Origin: Paracoccaceae bacterium
GTDB taxonomy: Bacteria; Pseudomonadota; Alphaproteobacteria; Rhodobacterales; Rhodobacteraceae
Assembly: GCA_024742655.1 (NCBI GenBank)
Contig: JANSYB010000014.1
Coordinates: forward strand, 1 to 13,049
DNA length: 13,049 nt
Direction of reading: 5' to 3'
Shown: positions 1-7,407 of the stretch, one piece after another
Numbering within the stretch: position 1 is the stretch's first letter
Layout: the number at the start of each line of letters is the position of its first letter
Made by a program: the position numbers and the translations under genes
The notes under the pieces: generated by a model
Databases searched by the model: none
Told to the model about the DNA's origin: nothing
What the model saw: only the letters and a program-made list of their open reading frames with translations

Positions 1-1239
1 CTCATGTTCTTTACCAGCGCGATCAATATCGGCCTGTCGGTCGCTGCGGGCGTCCTCGTTTCGCGGTCAATCGGCGAGGGCGACAAGCTGGAGGCCCGGG
101 AATTCGCCACCAGCACCGCGCTTCTCGTGACGTTGACGGGGATCGTCGTACCTCTGATCCTATTACTGAATATAGATTTTTTCGTAGGACTTCTGGGGGC
201 CGAGGGGGAAGTAGCCGAACTGGCCGCAACCTATCTTTGGATCATCCTGCCCTTCACCTGGGTATCCGGGCTGTCCATGGTCGCGGTCGCGACACTGCGC
301 TGTCACGGTGAGAACCGGATGGCCATGTACCCCTCGCTTTTCGGGGCGATCACCAACGCGGTCCTCGACCCGATCCTGATCTTCGGTCTGGCCATGGGCA
401 TGGAGGGTGCGGCCTGGGCAACGGTTGCGGCCCGGTTCGTGACGCTTGGCTGCGCGTTCTATCCGGCGATCCGTCGGCACAATGCCTTTGTCTATCCCAA
501 AATCAGGTTGCTTTGGCGTGATCTCCGGACGGTTTCACATTTTGCCGTCAGGGCCGTGCTGGCAAACGTGGCCACGCCGATCGGCACCGCGATCGTGACC
601 CGTGAAATGTCGAAATTCGGCCCCGAGGCCGTCGCCGGAATGGCGGTGATCGGACGACTGACGCCGGTTGCATTCTCGGTCATTTGGGCCCTTTCGGGTG
701 CCATCGGGCCGATCATCGGCCAGAATTTTGGGGCGGGCCACATGGACAGGGTCAAGAGAGCGTATGTCGATGCTCTCAAGTTCGTTGCGATCTATGTGGT
801 TTTCGTCACGATTATTTTGCTGGTCTTCCGTGGCCCGATCGCCGCGCTGTTCGGTGCAGAGAACCTGACCAAGTCACTGATTTTCCTCTACTGCTTTCCA
901 TTGGCGCTGGCCTCGTTCTTCAATGGCGCGGTTTTCGTCGCCAGCGCCTCGTTCAACACGCTGGGCCGTCCATCCTATTCCACATGGCTGAGCTGGGCGC
1001 AGAACACGCTGGGCACCTGGCCTTTCGTGGTGGCTGGCGGTGTGTTGCTGGGCGCGCAGGGGGTTCTGATCGGACAGGCCCTTGGAAGTGTTTTCTTTGC
1101 ATCGATTGCCATGTGGTTGGGCTGGCGGTTGATCAAAAACCCGCCGGAAAACACCATCAAGCATCGCTATCACCACCCGTTGTTTGGTCATGGAAACCTC
1201 ATCTCGCATACCCTGAACAAGCACACCGGAGACCGGTGA
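1..1239 (+). CDS. MATE-family multidrug/cation efflux transporter, 5' end outside the window
   Basis: Integral inner-membrane protein of the MATE family, which exports drugs or metabolites in exchange for Na+ or H+. The 411 residues from the first ATG (position 4) are hydrophobic throughout, with about ten to eleven membrane segments in two similar halves. Loops such as RCHGENRMAMYPS and the following NAVLDPILIFGLAMGMEGAA are typical of the conserved region at the end of a MatE domain. The family is usually about 450 residues and begins with a segment missing here. The reading frame is also open to the left edge, so roughly 40 N-terminal residues lie upstream and the ATG at 4 is probably internal. 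The tail after the last helix is short, polar and histidine-rich. Substrate cannot be told from sequence. No functional link with the next genes is evident. Confidence 0.9.
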   Translation, partial: LMFFTSAINIGLSVAAGVLVSRSIGEGDKLEAREFATSTALLVTLTGIVVPLILLLNIDFFVGLLGAEGEVAELAATYLWIILPFTWVSGLSMVAVATLRCHGENRMAMYPSLFGAITNAVLDPILIFGLAMGMEGAAWATVAARFVTLGCAFYPAIRRHNAFVYPKIRLLWRDLRTVSHFAVRAVLANVATPIGTAIVTREMSKFGPEAVAGMAVIGRLTPVAFSVIWALSGAIGPIIGQNFGAGHMDRVKRAYVDALKFVAIYVVFVTIILLVFRGPIAALFGAENLTKSLIFLYCFPLALASFFNGAVFVASASFNTLGRPSYSTWLSWAQNTLGTWPFVVAGGVLLGAQGVLIGQALGSVFFASIAMWLGWRLIKNPPENTIKHRYHHPLFGHGNLISHTLNKHTGDR

Positions 1240-1578
1240 TCCCGACCATTCGGCCAAGGCCCCGTCGCCTCGCCCTCGTTTTGCCCCGGCAGCCTGTCGA
1301 TGGGCGCGAACGACGATATGACCCGCCATTTCAGGGTATCCGGGGCCGCATCGTTTTGGGGCATCGCCTGCAGCCCGGGTCGGACATCAGGTGTCGCGCC
1401 AAGCTGCCCCACAAGGCAGATGAACGCTTCAATCAGGCCACCACGCCGATGTGAATTCCTTTTGCGAACAGGTTGCAGACCTGTATGTTTCCGCAAAGAC
1501 GCGTTATAAGTGTTGAATTTTCCTATCCATTTCTCGACTTGGACCCACACGCGACAGGGTTATTGGGAGCAAAAGCAA
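1240..1578. other. Gene-free stretch between the MATE and cyclic-nucleotide-binding genes
   Basis: About 340 bases without a convincing gene. Short open frames exist on both strands, but their translations are rich in Arg, Pro and Gly and resemble no family I know. A small 6-bp stem (1224-1229 with 1233-1238) overlaps the MATE stop codon but has no T-run, so it is a poor terminator. The right end carries the inverted repeat described separately and the ribosome binding site of the next gene (GGGAG at 1565-1569). A degraded gene cannot be excluded. Confidence 0.5.
1461..1497 (+). promoter_or_regulatory. Two-part inverted repeat upstream of the cyclic-nucleotide-binding gene
   Basis: Outer arms TTTGCG (1461-1466) and CGCAAA (1492-1497) enclose inner arms ACAGGT (1468-1473) and ACCTGT (1479-1484) around a TGCAG loop. 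The two helices are separated by an asymmetric bulge. A TTATAA hexamer follows at 1504-1509. The site could be an operator or a 5'-UTR hairpin about 80-120 nt before the gene start. Function is inferred from position only. Confidence 0.3.
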
Positions 1579-2211
1579 ATGGAACTCATTACTGCACATC
1601 ACATCATTGTTGCCGTTGGCTGGCTCGCTGTCGTGTTGAAAGTGGTCACCTTTGCAGTCAATTCGATGATCCCGCTCCGGCTTCTCGCGATGGCGTCATC
1701 CGTCTGTTTCATCATCTATAGCGCCGTGTTTCAGATCTGGCCGCTTCTGGCGATCGAACTCATTCTGCTCCCGATCAACGCTTATCGCCTCTACGAAATC
1801 ATCGCATTGCGCAGGTTGGTGACGCATATGACAGACGAGTCGGAACCCGATTTCTCCGCAGCTATGGCTTATGGCAAGAAACGTGTCATCGAGGCGGGCG
1901 ATGTCGTTTTCCAAAAGGGCGATCCGGTCGACAGCCTCTATTACCTGGCCGAGGGTTGCGTTGAAATCGAGGATCAGCATGTCACCGTGGCCGCAGGTAA
2001 GATTTTCGGCGAGATGGCATTCTTCAACAACAGTGCCACGCGATCGGCGACGGTTCGGTGCCTGGAGGATACGGTTGTCTACGAACTCGACGAGAAACGC
2101 TTTGCGCGGCTGGAATATGAAGACCCCAAATTCGCCATGGCCGTGATGCGCACGGTCACCAAGCGGCTCGTGGCGAACGCCGCGCAAACGCAGGCAATTC
2201 AGCCCGAGTGA
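1579..2211 (+). CDS. Three-helix membrane protein with cyclic-nucleotide-binding domain (Popeye-like layout)
   Basis: 210-residue protein. Residues about 8-28, 33-49 and 52-70 are three hydrophobic segments, followed by a short linker and a cyclic-nucleotide-binding (CAP_ED) domain at about 100-195. The phosphate-binding cassette is well preserved: GEMAFF at 144-149 and RSAT at 155-158, including the Arg/Ser pair that holds the cyclic phosphate in CRP-like proteins. There is no helix-turn-helix after it, so this is a membrane-bound sensor and not a CRP-type transcription factor. Three membrane helices plus a cNMP domain is the layout of animal Popeye-domain proteins, and similar bacterial proteins are usually annotated only as cyclic-nucleotide-binding. 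I chose ATG 1579 because GGGAG lies 9 nt upstream. The frame opens at 1510, but those extra 23 residues lack a site. The ligand (cAMP or cGMP) and partner are unknown. Confidence 0.85.
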   Translation: MELITAHHIIVAVGWLAVVLKVVTFAVNSMIPLRLLAMASSVCFIIYSAVFQIWPLLAIELILLPINAYRLYEIIALRRLVTHMTDESEPDFSAAMAYGKKRVIEAGDVVFQKGDPVDSLYYLAEGCVEIEDQHVTVAAGKIFGEMAFFNNSATRSATVRCLEDTVVYELDEKRFARLEYEDPKFAMAVMRTVTKRLVANAAQTQAIQPE

Positions 2212-2359
2212 CATCGGATCGAACCCAGAAGACCCGCAACGCCCCGAACCGGGCAAGATCCGCTGTCTTCTCTTTTCCGTTGCCGGCATCCGACCGGGCG
2301 ATCGCCGTGTTCGGGACGTTTTTGATTGGTATCGTCGCGGGAAAGGGTCATAGAGGGAT

Positions 2360-3235
2360 ATGCGGACCGCACCTCTCAAATCAGTTGCCCATCACATCCG
2401 GTACCTTCCCTTGTGGTCGGCGCTCACCTTTGTGCGCTGGCGCTCGTTTGATTTGCGGTCGCGTGGCCTGGGAACCACCTTCGCCGCGGTGATGCGATGG
2501 TTTCCGCCCGCGCGACGTCGGTTTGAACGTGAGGCCAGACGGGTCTTTCCGAACATGACCCGCGCAGAGCGTGCAACGCTCGGTCAAGGCATGGGCCGAT
2601 ACATGGGCCGGACCCTGTTCGAAATATACCACGGGGCCGAGTTTCAGACCCAAATTGACAAATTCAGGGTCTCGGGCCCCGGGCTTGACGCCTTGATCGC
2701 GGCACAGGCCGCAGGCAAGGGCGCGATCATCGTCTCGGGCCATTTCGGGCAATGGGAGGCCATTCGTGGCGTCCTGAAGATGCATGGACTGGAAAGCGGG
2801 GCGGTGTATCGCCCCAACAAGAACCGGCACTACGAGCGCCGGCTTCGGGCCGGCATCGAGGCGGCCGGCATGCCGATCCTTGCAACCGGTCGGGTGGGCA
2901 CCAGGGCGCTGGTGGGACACCTTCGGGCTGGCGGTATCATTTCCATCCTGCTTGATGAGAAATACGCCGAAGGGGTGCCCCTGCCCTTTCTTGGGCACGA
3001 TGCGCTGACCTCTTTGTCCGCGGCACAGCTTGCGCTGAAATACGGTCTGCCCCTGATCCCCGCCTATGGAACCCGGCTGGACGACGAAAATGCGTTCCGC
3101 GTGGATTTCGAAGCCCCGATCCCGCACACTGACAGCCTCACGATGACCCGCGCCTTCAATGACAGTCTTTCGGCGCGCATCATGGCCAATCCCGATCAAT
3201 GGTACTGGATGCTGCGACGGTGGGACGGTCAGTGA
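2360..3235 (+). CDS. LpxL/HtrB-type lysophospholipid (lipid A) acyltransferase family protein
   Basis: 291-residue member of the LpxL/LpxM acyltransferase family. These enzymes transfer a fatty acyl chain to a lipid A precursor or related lysolipid at the inner face of the cytoplasmic membrane. The H-x4-E catalytic motif is visible as SGHFGQWE (His128, Glu133). It is followed by the family's usual features: a YRPNKN segment, the DEKYAEGVPLPFLG segment, and the C-terminal QWYWMLRRW. In classic LpxL proteins the last motif often reads WxHRRW; here Leu replaces that His. The N-terminus is short and only weakly hydrophobic. The ATG at 2360 has GAGGGA very close (2353-2358) and AAAGGG 12 nt upstream, so the exact start is uncertain. 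Acyl donor and acceptor cannot be read from the sequence. The 148 nt between this gene and the previous one show nothing clear. Confidence 0.87.
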   Translation: MRTAPLKSVAHHIRYLPLWSALTFVRWRSFDLRSRGLGTTFAAVMRWFPPARRRFEREARRVFPNMTRAERATLGQGMGRYMGRTLFEIYHGAEFQTQIDKFRVSGPGLDALIAAQAAGKGAIIVSGHFGQWEAIRGVLKMHGLESGAVYRPNKNRHYERRLRAGIEAAGMPILATGRVGTRALVGHLRAGGIISILLDEKYAEGVPLPFLGHDALTSLSAAQLALKYGLPLIPAYGTRLDDENAFRVDFEAPIPHTDSLTMTRAFNDSLSARIMANPDQWYWMLRRWDGQ

Positions 3236-3295
3236 CGGCTCACGCCCTCCAGCGGGCATAATCGCAAGTGCCGCGGACGGTGCATGACGCATTTC

Positions 3296-3325
3296 GCCGG
3301 CCCGCTTCTGGCGGGCAAGGCCGGC
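3296..3325. terminator. GC-rich stem-loop between convergent genes, possible bidirectional terminator
   Basis: GCCGG (3296-3300) plus CCCGC (3301-3305) can pair with GCGGG (3311-3315) and CCGGC (3321-3325) around a TTCTG loop, with a 5-nt bulge on one side. It sits in the 94-nt gap between two genes that end facing each other, where a shared terminator is expected. No T-run follows on either strand, so this is not a textbook intrinsic terminator. Confidence 0.45.
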
Positions 3326-3329
3326 CGCG

Positions 3330-5435
3330 TCACACGGCACTGACCTGCATCAGGACATCAACCGCCAGCACGCCGCTTTCATAGACGAACAAGGGGTTGA
3401 TCTCGATCTCGTCGACGGTGTCGGCCTGCGCGATCGCATGCTCTGCAAGACCTGCCAGCGCGGCGATCAGCGCGGCACGGTCGGCAGCGGGCTTGCCGCG
3501 AAACCCGTTCAGCAACGCCGATATCCGCAGGCTGTCGAGTGCCGCGCCAATATCAGCGGGGTGCGCCGGCAACAGCAGGGACGCCGTGTCGCCCACCAAT
3601 TCCACCAGAATGCCGCCACTGCCCAGCGTCATCGACAGGCCGAACTGCGGATCACGCCGGATCCCGACCACCAGTTCGGCCAGTGGCGGCGGCGCCATCC
3701 GCTCGACAAGGAAATCGCCGGTCACGGCAGATGCGTCATGGCCGCTCACAGTCGTCGTCATGGTACCCGCCGCCTCCAGAAGCTGCTCCGGCGTGCCGAT
3801 GTCAAGCGCCACGGCACCGGCCTCGGTCTTGTGCGCCAGGCCCGCGCTCATCATCTTCAGCGCCACCGGGAACCCGATGTCGCGCGCCGTCTGCACCAGC
3901 TGATCCCGGGACACGACACGCCCCTGCGGCACCGGAATGCCGGCATCGGCCAGCCGGGCCTTGCCCTGCGCCTCTGTCAACAGCCGGGGTTTGCAGCATG
4001 TGATCGCGCGCCGTGGTGTCACCAGCGGGTCCGGCGTGGCTTGCAAGATCCGCCGTCGCGCCGCATGCCACCACGCCGCATCACGTATCGCGTTTAGGGT
4101 TTCATGCACGCCCTGCATGGGGGCGACCCCACGTGCGATGAAGGCCTCGCGTATATGCGAGGGCATGTTTTCGGGAATCGTCGCGCAAATCGCCGCTGGA
4201 AGACCGGCCGCCCCGGCGGCCTCGGCAAAGGCGACCCCGTCATTGAGGTAAAGCTGCTCGGTCTCGTCCAGACCCGGCGCTGGATAGTCCTGAACCAGAA
4301 GCGTCGCCTGCGCGGGAATACCCGCCATCGCCTGGGCGAAAACAGGCCCTGTCTGCTCGGGCTGTCCCCAAATGGGCGTCGTGTAGTCCAGCGGGTTTGT
4401 CACCGTGGCAATGGGCGGCAGCAGGTCCATAAGCGTCGCGCGCGCGTCTGGGCCCGGCGCGGGATAGCGAAGCCCGATGGTTTCGCCATGATCAGCCAGC
4501 ATCGTCGCGCCACCGCCCGAACAGGTGAACCCCAGCACCTCGGTGCCCTCGGGCGCCCCGGCCACGCACAGAAACTTGAGTGTTTCCAGAAGCTGCGACG
4601 GATTGGTCACCGCGATAATCCCGACGCGATCGAACAGCGCCCGGTAAAGCGCGCCCGACCCGGCAAGCGAGCCGGTATGGCTGAGCGTCAGGGCCTCTCC
4701 TATCGCCGAATTGCCGGTTTTCAGCGCCACGATCGGGGTGCGCGCCTTCAGCGCCTTCAGCGCCGCACGTTCAAAGGCGGGGATATCCGACAGGCCCTCG
4801 ATATGCAGGCCGATGGCGCGCACTTCGGGCCTCTCGCACAGCAGATCGATGAACTCGGTCAGCCCGATATCGGCCTGATTGCCCGCCGAGGCCATATAGG
4901 CCAGCGGCAGGGATCGCTGACTCATCGTGATGTCCGAGGAGAACATGCCCGACTGCGTGATGATCGCCGCCCCGTAGCCCGGGCAATGGCCCCCATGCGC
5001 AAACGGCCAGAGCGCCGCGCGGTTCACGTAGTTGATCACGCCATAGCAATTGGGGCCGATCAGAACCATGTCGCCCAAGGCCGCTTTCACCTCTGCCTCC
5101 AGCCCGCGACCGGCCTCATGGGCCTCACCGAAGCCCGCGGAATAGCAGACGATCCCGCCTGCCCCTTTCCGCGCCAGTTCCCGCACCGCTTGGGGGACCG
5201 TGGGTGCCGGGATCGCCATGAACACGGCATCGGGCGCGTCCGGCAAATCCTGGATCGTGGGCACACAGCTCAGCCCGGCAAGCGTCTCGCGCCTCGGGTT
5301 CACCACCCACATCTGCCCCGAGAACCCCGCCCGGCGCGCCTCGTTGATGGCCACGGCCGCGTCGGCCCCGCCGATGAAGGCAATATGCCGAGGGCGTAAC
5401 AGCCTCTCGAAATTCTGGCGCTTGGCCGGCGTCAT
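3330..5435 (-). CDS. ADP-forming (NDP-forming) acyl-CoA synthetase, fused alpha-beta type
   Basis: 701-residue single-chain acyl-CoA synthetase of the ADP-forming acetyl-CoA synthetase/succinyl-CoA ligase superfamily: acid + CoA + ATP <-> acyl-CoA + ADP + Pi. Domains in order are a CoA-binding Rossmann domain (about 5-130), succinyl-CoA-ligase-like domains (about 145-450), and an ATP-grasp domain (about 480-695). The phosphorylated histidine motif is clear: LSHTGSLAG with His253. The ATP-grasp part keeps AHKTEAGAV and the stretch ELVVGIRRDPQFG. I chose ATG 5435, 4 nt after the preceding acyl-CoA dehydrogenase stop. The frame extends to 5504 but would overlap that gene by more than 60 nt. No clear ribosome site is seen, so translational coupling is likely. 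It is last in the operon. The substrate is unknown; context suggests a trimethylammonium acid such as gamma-butyrobetaine or crotonobetaine, or betainyl-CoA in the reverse direction. Confidence 0.88.
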   Translation of the reverse strand: MTPAKRQNFERLLRPRHIAFIGGADAAVAINEARRAGFSGQMWVVNPRRETLAGLSCVPTIQDLPDAPDAVFMAIPAPTVPQAVRELARKGAGGIVCYSAGFGEAHEAGRGLEAEVKAALGDMVLIGPNCYGVINYVNRAALWPFAHGGHCPGYGAAIITQSGMFSSDITMSQRSLPLAYMASAGNQADIGLTEFIDLLCERPEVRAIGLHIEGLSDIPAFERAALKALKARTPIVALKTGNSAIGEALTLSHTGSLAGSGALYRALFDRVGIIAVTNPSQLLETLKFLCVAGAPEGTEVLGFTCSGGGATMLADHGETIGLRYPAPGPDARATLMDLLPPIATVTNPLDYTTPIWGQPEQTGPVFAQAMAGIPAQATLLVQDYPAPGLDETEQLYLNDGVAFAEAAGAAGLPAAICATIPENMPSHIREAFIARGVAPMQGVHETLNAIRDAAWWHAARRRILQATPDPLVTPRRAITCCKPRLLTEAQGKARLADAGIPVPQGRVVSRDQLVQTARDIGFPVALKMMSAGLAHKTEAGAVALDIGTPEQLLEAAGTMTTTVSGHDASAVTGDFLVERMAPPPLAELVVGIRRDPQFGLSMTLGSGGILVELVGDTASLLLPAHPADIGAALDSLRISALLNGFRGKPAADRAALIAALAGLAEHAIAQADTVDEIEINPLFVYESGVLAVDVLMQVSAV

Positions 5436-5439
5436 GAGA

Positions 5440-6600
5440 TCAGGCGCCGAGGGGCCGCAGGATCGAGCGCGTGATGATATGGCGCTGGATTTCGCTGGTG
5501 CCATCCCAGATCCGCTCCAGCCGGCTGTCGCGCCAGAGGCGCTGCAGGGGCATGTCCTCCATCAGCCCCATACCGCCATAGATCTGAACGGTGTCGTCCG
5601 CGATCCGATTGAGCATCTCCGAGCAGTAGACCTTGACCATCGCGGCATCGGCATCCTGAAGGGCGCCGCGCTCGGCCCGCACCACGGCGTCTGTGACCAT
5701 CAGATCGGCCGCGCGCAGGTTCATCGCGGCATCGGCCAGCCGGAATCCCGTGGCCTGAAACCGCCCGATGGGCTGTCCGAACTGACGACGCCCGGCCGCC
5801 CATTCCGTCGCCAGCCCCAGAATGCGTTCGGCCTTGCCGCAACAGCACGCCCCGACCCAGATCCGGCCCATGCCAAGCCATTGACCCGAGAGCTCCAGGC
5901 CCTTGCCCTCTTCGCCCAAAATCTGCTCCGGTCCAAGGCGCACATCGTCGAACGAAAGCTGAAAGGTCTTGTATCCCCGGTAACTGACGCACTTGTGGCC
6001 TTCGCGGCAGTCAAAGCCGGGCGTGCCCACATCCACCAGAAAAGCGGTGACGCGCTTGCGCGTGCCGCGGGGCGTCTCGTCTTCGCCGGTCGCGGCGAAG
6101 ACGATGGCGAAATCCGGCATGCAGGGGCCCGAGATGAAGTGTTTCGATCCGTTCAGAATCCAGTCGTCGCCATCGCGGCGCGCATTCGTCTTCATGCCCA
6201 TCACGTCCGAACCGGCCTCGGGTTCGGTCAGGGCGAACAGCTCGCGTTTCTGCCCGGCAACACAAGGCAGCAGGTAACGCTCGCGCTGCTCTCCCTCGCA
6301 GGCCAGCAGGATTTCGGTGGGCCGCGCCGCCCAGCTGTGCAGCGCATGGCTGGTCTTGCCGTATTCGCGTTCGATCAGATGCATCGCGGCATAATCCAGC
6401 CCGCCGCCGCCCACATCCTCGGGCAGGTTGCAGGCGAACAGCCCCAGTTCCTTCGATTTTTCCTCGATCCGCCGGCCCAGTTCCTCGGGCACCTCGCCGG
6501 TGCGGTCGACCATGTCCTCATGCGGATACATTTCCTCTTCCATGAAGGCGCGCACGGTCTTGAGAAGCAGGTCATTCTCGTGACTGACGTGAAAATTCAT
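5440..6600 (-). CDS. Acyl-CoA dehydrogenase with Asp at the usual catalytic Glu position
   Basis: 386-residue flavoprotein of the acyl-CoA dehydrogenase family, normal length (N, middle and C domains). Such enzymes make the alpha,beta double bond in an acyl-CoA and pass electrons to ETF. Visible signatures are LTEPEAGSDV (about 150-160), LNGSKHFISG, RRQFGQPIGRFQ, QIYGGMGLMEDMP and the C-terminal RIWDGTSEIQR. In medium- and short-chain enzymes the catalytic base is the Glu in YEGT; here it is Asp366 (codon at 5503-5505). The alternative base position used by isovaleryl-CoA dehydrogenase appears to be Gly (in GMGRIW), so Asp366 would have to act. GGAGGG (complement of 6608-6613) lies 7 nt before the ATG. 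The gene starts 3 nt after the upstream permease and ends 4 nt before the acyl-CoA synthetase. Its likely job is oxidising or reducing a betaine-type acyl-CoA; E. coli CaiA is a family precedent. Confidence 0.9.
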   Translation of the reverse strand: MNFHVSHENDLLLKTVRAFMEEEMYPHEDMVDRTGEVPEELGRRIEEKSKELGLFACNLPEDVGGGGLDYAAMHLIEREYGKTSHALHSWAARPTEILLACEGEQRERYLLPCVAGQKRELFALTEPEAGSDVMGMKTNARRDGDDWILNGSKHFISGPCMPDFAIVFAATGEDETPRGTRKRVTAFLVDVGTPGFDCREGHKCVSYRGYKTFQLSFDDVRLGPEQILGEEGKGLELSGQWLGMGRIWVGACCCGKAERILGLATEWAAGRRQFGQPIGRFQATGFRLADAAMNLRAADLMVTDAVVRAERGALQDADAAMVKVYCSEMLNRIADDTVQIYGGMGLMEDMPLQRLWRDSRLERIWDGTSEIQRHIITRSILRPLGA

Positions 6601-6603
6601 CTC

Positions 6604-7407
6604 TTATCCCTCCGATGCGCCCGGCTGCGTCCGATGGCGCAGCACGAGGGCGTAGATGACAAAGGCAAGCAGGGTGACCGCGATCAGCACCACCGCGGCG
6701 GCCGCCACGGTCGGGTCGGTGTTCTCACGGATGCCGTTCCACATCCGGCGCGGCAACGTGTAGACGCTGAATTTCGAAATGAAGAGCGTGACGACGATTT
6801 CGTCCCAACTCAGGATGAAGGCGAAAAGCGCCCCTGCGAAAACGCCCGGCCGGATCGAGGGCAGAATCACGCGGCGCACCGTCGTCCAGTTCGAGGCCCC
6901 CAGGTTGCGGCTGGCCTGTTCCAGCTTGGGGTCGAAATTGGCCAGGCTGGCACTGACCGTGATCAGCACCAACGGCGTGGCCAGCACCGTGTGCGCGATG
7001 ATCAGGCCGGGATAGCTGTCGATCAGACCGATGGGCACCAGAAGCCGGTAGAACACCATCGCCGAGATGATCTGCGGAATGATGAGCGGCAACAACAGAA
7101 AGGCCCGGACGATGTCGGTGTACCGCGACGTCACGCGCCACAGGCCAATCGCGCACAGCGTGCCAAGCGTGGTGGCCAGAACCGCCGTGCTGGCGGCGAT
7201 GATACCGCTCTGGGCAAAGCTCGACAGCCATTCGGGGCTGGTGAACAGGGTCTCGAAATGACGCAGGGAATATTCGCCCCGGGGCATCGACAGGAAACGC
7301 TTAGGCGTCAGCGACACCGGAATGGCGATCAGCGCCGGCAGCACCAGGAACAGCAGCGCCATCCATGCGCCCATTCGGTTGAGCCGTGCAAATATCCCCG
7401 GCTTCAT
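6604..7407 (-). CDS. PotC-like permease of a polyamine-type ABC importer
   Basis: 267-residue inner-membrane permease with about six membrane segments. The ABC-coupling EAA loop is visible at about 163-187 (EQASRNLGASNWTT and the following VRRVILPSIRPG). With the adjoining permease it would form the channel of an importer. The sequence resembles PotC of the spermidine/putrescine system more than ProW-type betaine permeases. I chose ATG 7407 because it overlaps the upstream permease stop by the common 4-nt ATGA arrangement. The open frame extends to 7521 but would read deep into the neighbouring gene with an unlikely His/Gly-rich sequence. Three nucleotides separate its stop from the acyl-CoA dehydrogenase, which suggests co-translation. 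Substrate is inferred from the neighbours only. Confidence 0.92.
   Translation of the reverse strand: MKPGIFARLNRMGAWMALLFLVLPALIAIPVSLTPKRFLSMPRGEYSLRHFETLFTSPEWLSSFAQSGIIAASTAVLATTLGTLCAIGLWRVTSRYTDIVRAFLLLPLIIPQIISAMVFYRLLVPIGLIDSYPGLIIAHTVLATPLVLITVSASLANFDPKLEQASRNLGASNWTTVRRVILPSIRPGVFAGALFAFILSWDEIVVTLFISKFSVYTLPRRMWNGIRENTDPTVAAAAVVLIAVTLLAFVIYALVLRHRTQPGASEG

Noticed and set aside
1188..1550. Minus-strand frame of 120 codons in the first intergenic region
   Set aside because: No ribosome site or family resemblance, and it runs into the MATE gene and the leader of the next gene.
2208..2492. Small GTG-started frame overlapping the stop of the cyclic-nucleotide-binding gene
   Set aside because: Its translation is not recognisable and it overlaps the start of the acyltransferase gene in another frame.
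4104..5399. Long + strand open frame (431 codons)
   Set aside because: Antisense to the acyl-CoA synthetase, with a low-complexity basic translation and no domain.
5436..5504. Upstream start for the acyl-CoA synthetase
   Set aside because: The added residues are Ser/Arg-rich and overlap the end of the acyl-CoA dehydrogenase gene; ATG 5435 fits the operon spacing.
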